This document shows positions 62,764 to 64,000 of a stretch of DNA of 64,000 nucleotides, piece by piece. Location: NCBI RefSeq assembly GCF_024679245.1, contig NC_090173.1, positions 50,365,376-50,429,375 on the forward strand, given 5' to 3'. The position numbers and the translations under genes were made by a program. The notes under the pieces were generated by a model that saw only the letters and a program-made list of their open reading frames with translations, did not search any database and was not told where the DNA came from. Source of the DNA: Pseudorasbora parva (lineage: Eukaryota; Chordata; Actinopteri; Cypriniformes; Gobionidae). Position 1 is the stretch's first letter. Every line of letters begins with the position of its first letter.

Positions 62764-63350
62764 TTGACATCACTTTGTAGGCCGAAGCGAGTTAGCATTA
62801 GCATTAGCACTTCCAGTCCCACCAATGTCAATGTTTTGTTTTTTGTTTTTGAATGTTTTTTTTGTTTTTAAATGGCTGCAATAAGGTCTGTGGTGAACAC
62901 AAGCTCAAGACACTTTTATGTTTAATCTTATGATATAAAATACATCAGTATTTATTACCCCACCCCACGTCTTGAAAAGGGCATTTGCTAACCATTGGCT
63001 AAATTGGACTAGAGAGGCTGTTGGGGATATTATCAGCCGTACACCCTTATTATGCTCATAATTGTGCTGTTATAAACTATTCCAACTTAAAAATTCTGAG
63101 GAAAAAGTTGAGATAAAAACTGAAAGAGTTGTCGTAAGATAGTGATGGTGACGTTGAAGTTGCGGGACCATGTGTAGTTTGTTTACAGCCTTCCTTAAGC
63201 TTTTTACTTCTGGCGACTGCATTTGGCTTCAAAATTCGTGAAAATTATCTTGCGGGACAAAACGAATCCATTTCGAAAACCTTTGTTAATCACAGAGCTT
63301 GTGTTTTTTGTGATAATCCAAAAGCCAGTGGGAAAACCCTATGAGCTGGA
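62764..63350 (+). mobile_element. Dispersed TIR element family B, copy 2 (right end missing)
   Basis: Starts TGACATCACTTTGTAGGCC and follows 7283-7841 in order, but the closing inverted repeat is absent. Beyond 63350 the sequence diverges. The 94-codon frame at 63223-63507 spans this break and is not recognised. Confidence 0.75.
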
Positions 63351-63743
63351 AACACTTCAGGAGTTTCGAAGTCGTCATCCGATTGGTTGGATGGGAGATG
63401 TGCGCGCCGTGTTCTTTAACGGTCCGTCTGGAAACAAATGCCATGATGCCAAACCCCCCATTGAAGAAAAAAGCAGTCGTGTTTACAACTGTGACAACGA
63501 GCGCTAACCAGGGTCAACTAAACGCTGGATATTTTCAAAAGTATGAGAAGTCTGTAAAGCTTGTGACTCTTTAGTCCAAGAGTTTTACACACTGGTCTGT
63601 TATTGTAGGGACATCAATAATTGCACACTTTCACACCCCTTAACAGGACACGGAACAAAACAAACTGTGATTGGTTGCGTAACATGTCAGTCATTGGCCA
63701 ATGAAAGCTGCGATGGAGACCAGACCATCTAAAGCCTATATTA

Positions 63744-63781
63744 TGTGTGTGTGTGTGTGTGTATGTGTGTATGTATGTATG

Positions 63782-63860
<79 letters not shown>
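63744..63860. repeat. (GT)n-(GTAT)n-(TA)n compound microsatellite
   Basis: GT units pass through GTAT units into about 37 TA units. Confidence 0.97.
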
Positions 63861-63861
<1 letters not shown>

Positions 63862-64000
63862 CTAGTACTGAGGTTTGTAACCACCACAGTCACGCAAGAA
63901 CACACACAAGTACAGTAGAACCGCATGCTATCACTGCATTAGCATTTGCATTATCACACAGTAGGAGTCTGGCCTCAAACTGCACATAAGTGGCTTGACC

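Overview
The window is vertebrate nuclear DNA, almost certainly from a ray-finned fish and probably a cyprinid. This rests on long GA and TA microsatellites, tRNA-derived SINEs with LINE-type tails, Tc1/mariner remnants, many short hAT-like elements, and many short elements flanked by TTAA. There is no bacterial, phage or organellar content.

I can support one protein-coding gene. Two short exons on the minus strand (36865-36940, then 28894-28980) have clean GT-AG splice sites, join in frame, and encode consecutive pieces of the N-terminal I-BAR (IMD) domain of the BAIAP2/IRSp53 family. The whole 64 kb therefore appears to lie inside this gene: at least 27 kb of the intron upstream of the first visible exon, a 7.9 kb intron between the two exons, and at least 28.9 kb of the next intron. 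I could not find the exon with the initiator methionine, nor the next I-BAR exon. They are probably outside the window.

Region by region. 1-12 kb: a TTAA element interrupted by a 1.8 kb insertion, a foldback element with a second TTAA element nested in it, and a 531 bp element with a 9 bp target duplication. 12-20 kb: a complete hAT-like element, a tetranucleotide tract, a 46 bp CCAAT-rich minisatellite of about 19 copies, a 45 bp-arm hairpin, a long GA tract and a 1.3 kb foldback element. 20-28.9 kb: further copies of the 9 bp-duplication family, minisatellite outposts, a SINE and a small TIR element. 28.9-36.9 kb: the intron between the two exons, with a 990 bp hAT-like element and two smaller TIR elements. 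37-64 kb: the upstream intron, with TA tracts, hAT-like elements, TTAA elements, two Tc1 remnants (one with a broken transposase gene) and SINEs.

The main non-genic observations are these. At least five sequence-distinct families share TTAA targets and similar termini, which suggests a common transposase. The CCAAT-rich minisatellite recurs at four or more places. A family of about 530 bp has 9 bp target duplications in two copies, which is unusual for fish elements. Palindromic sites resembling ZNF143/Staf motifs lie in the centre of a foldback element.
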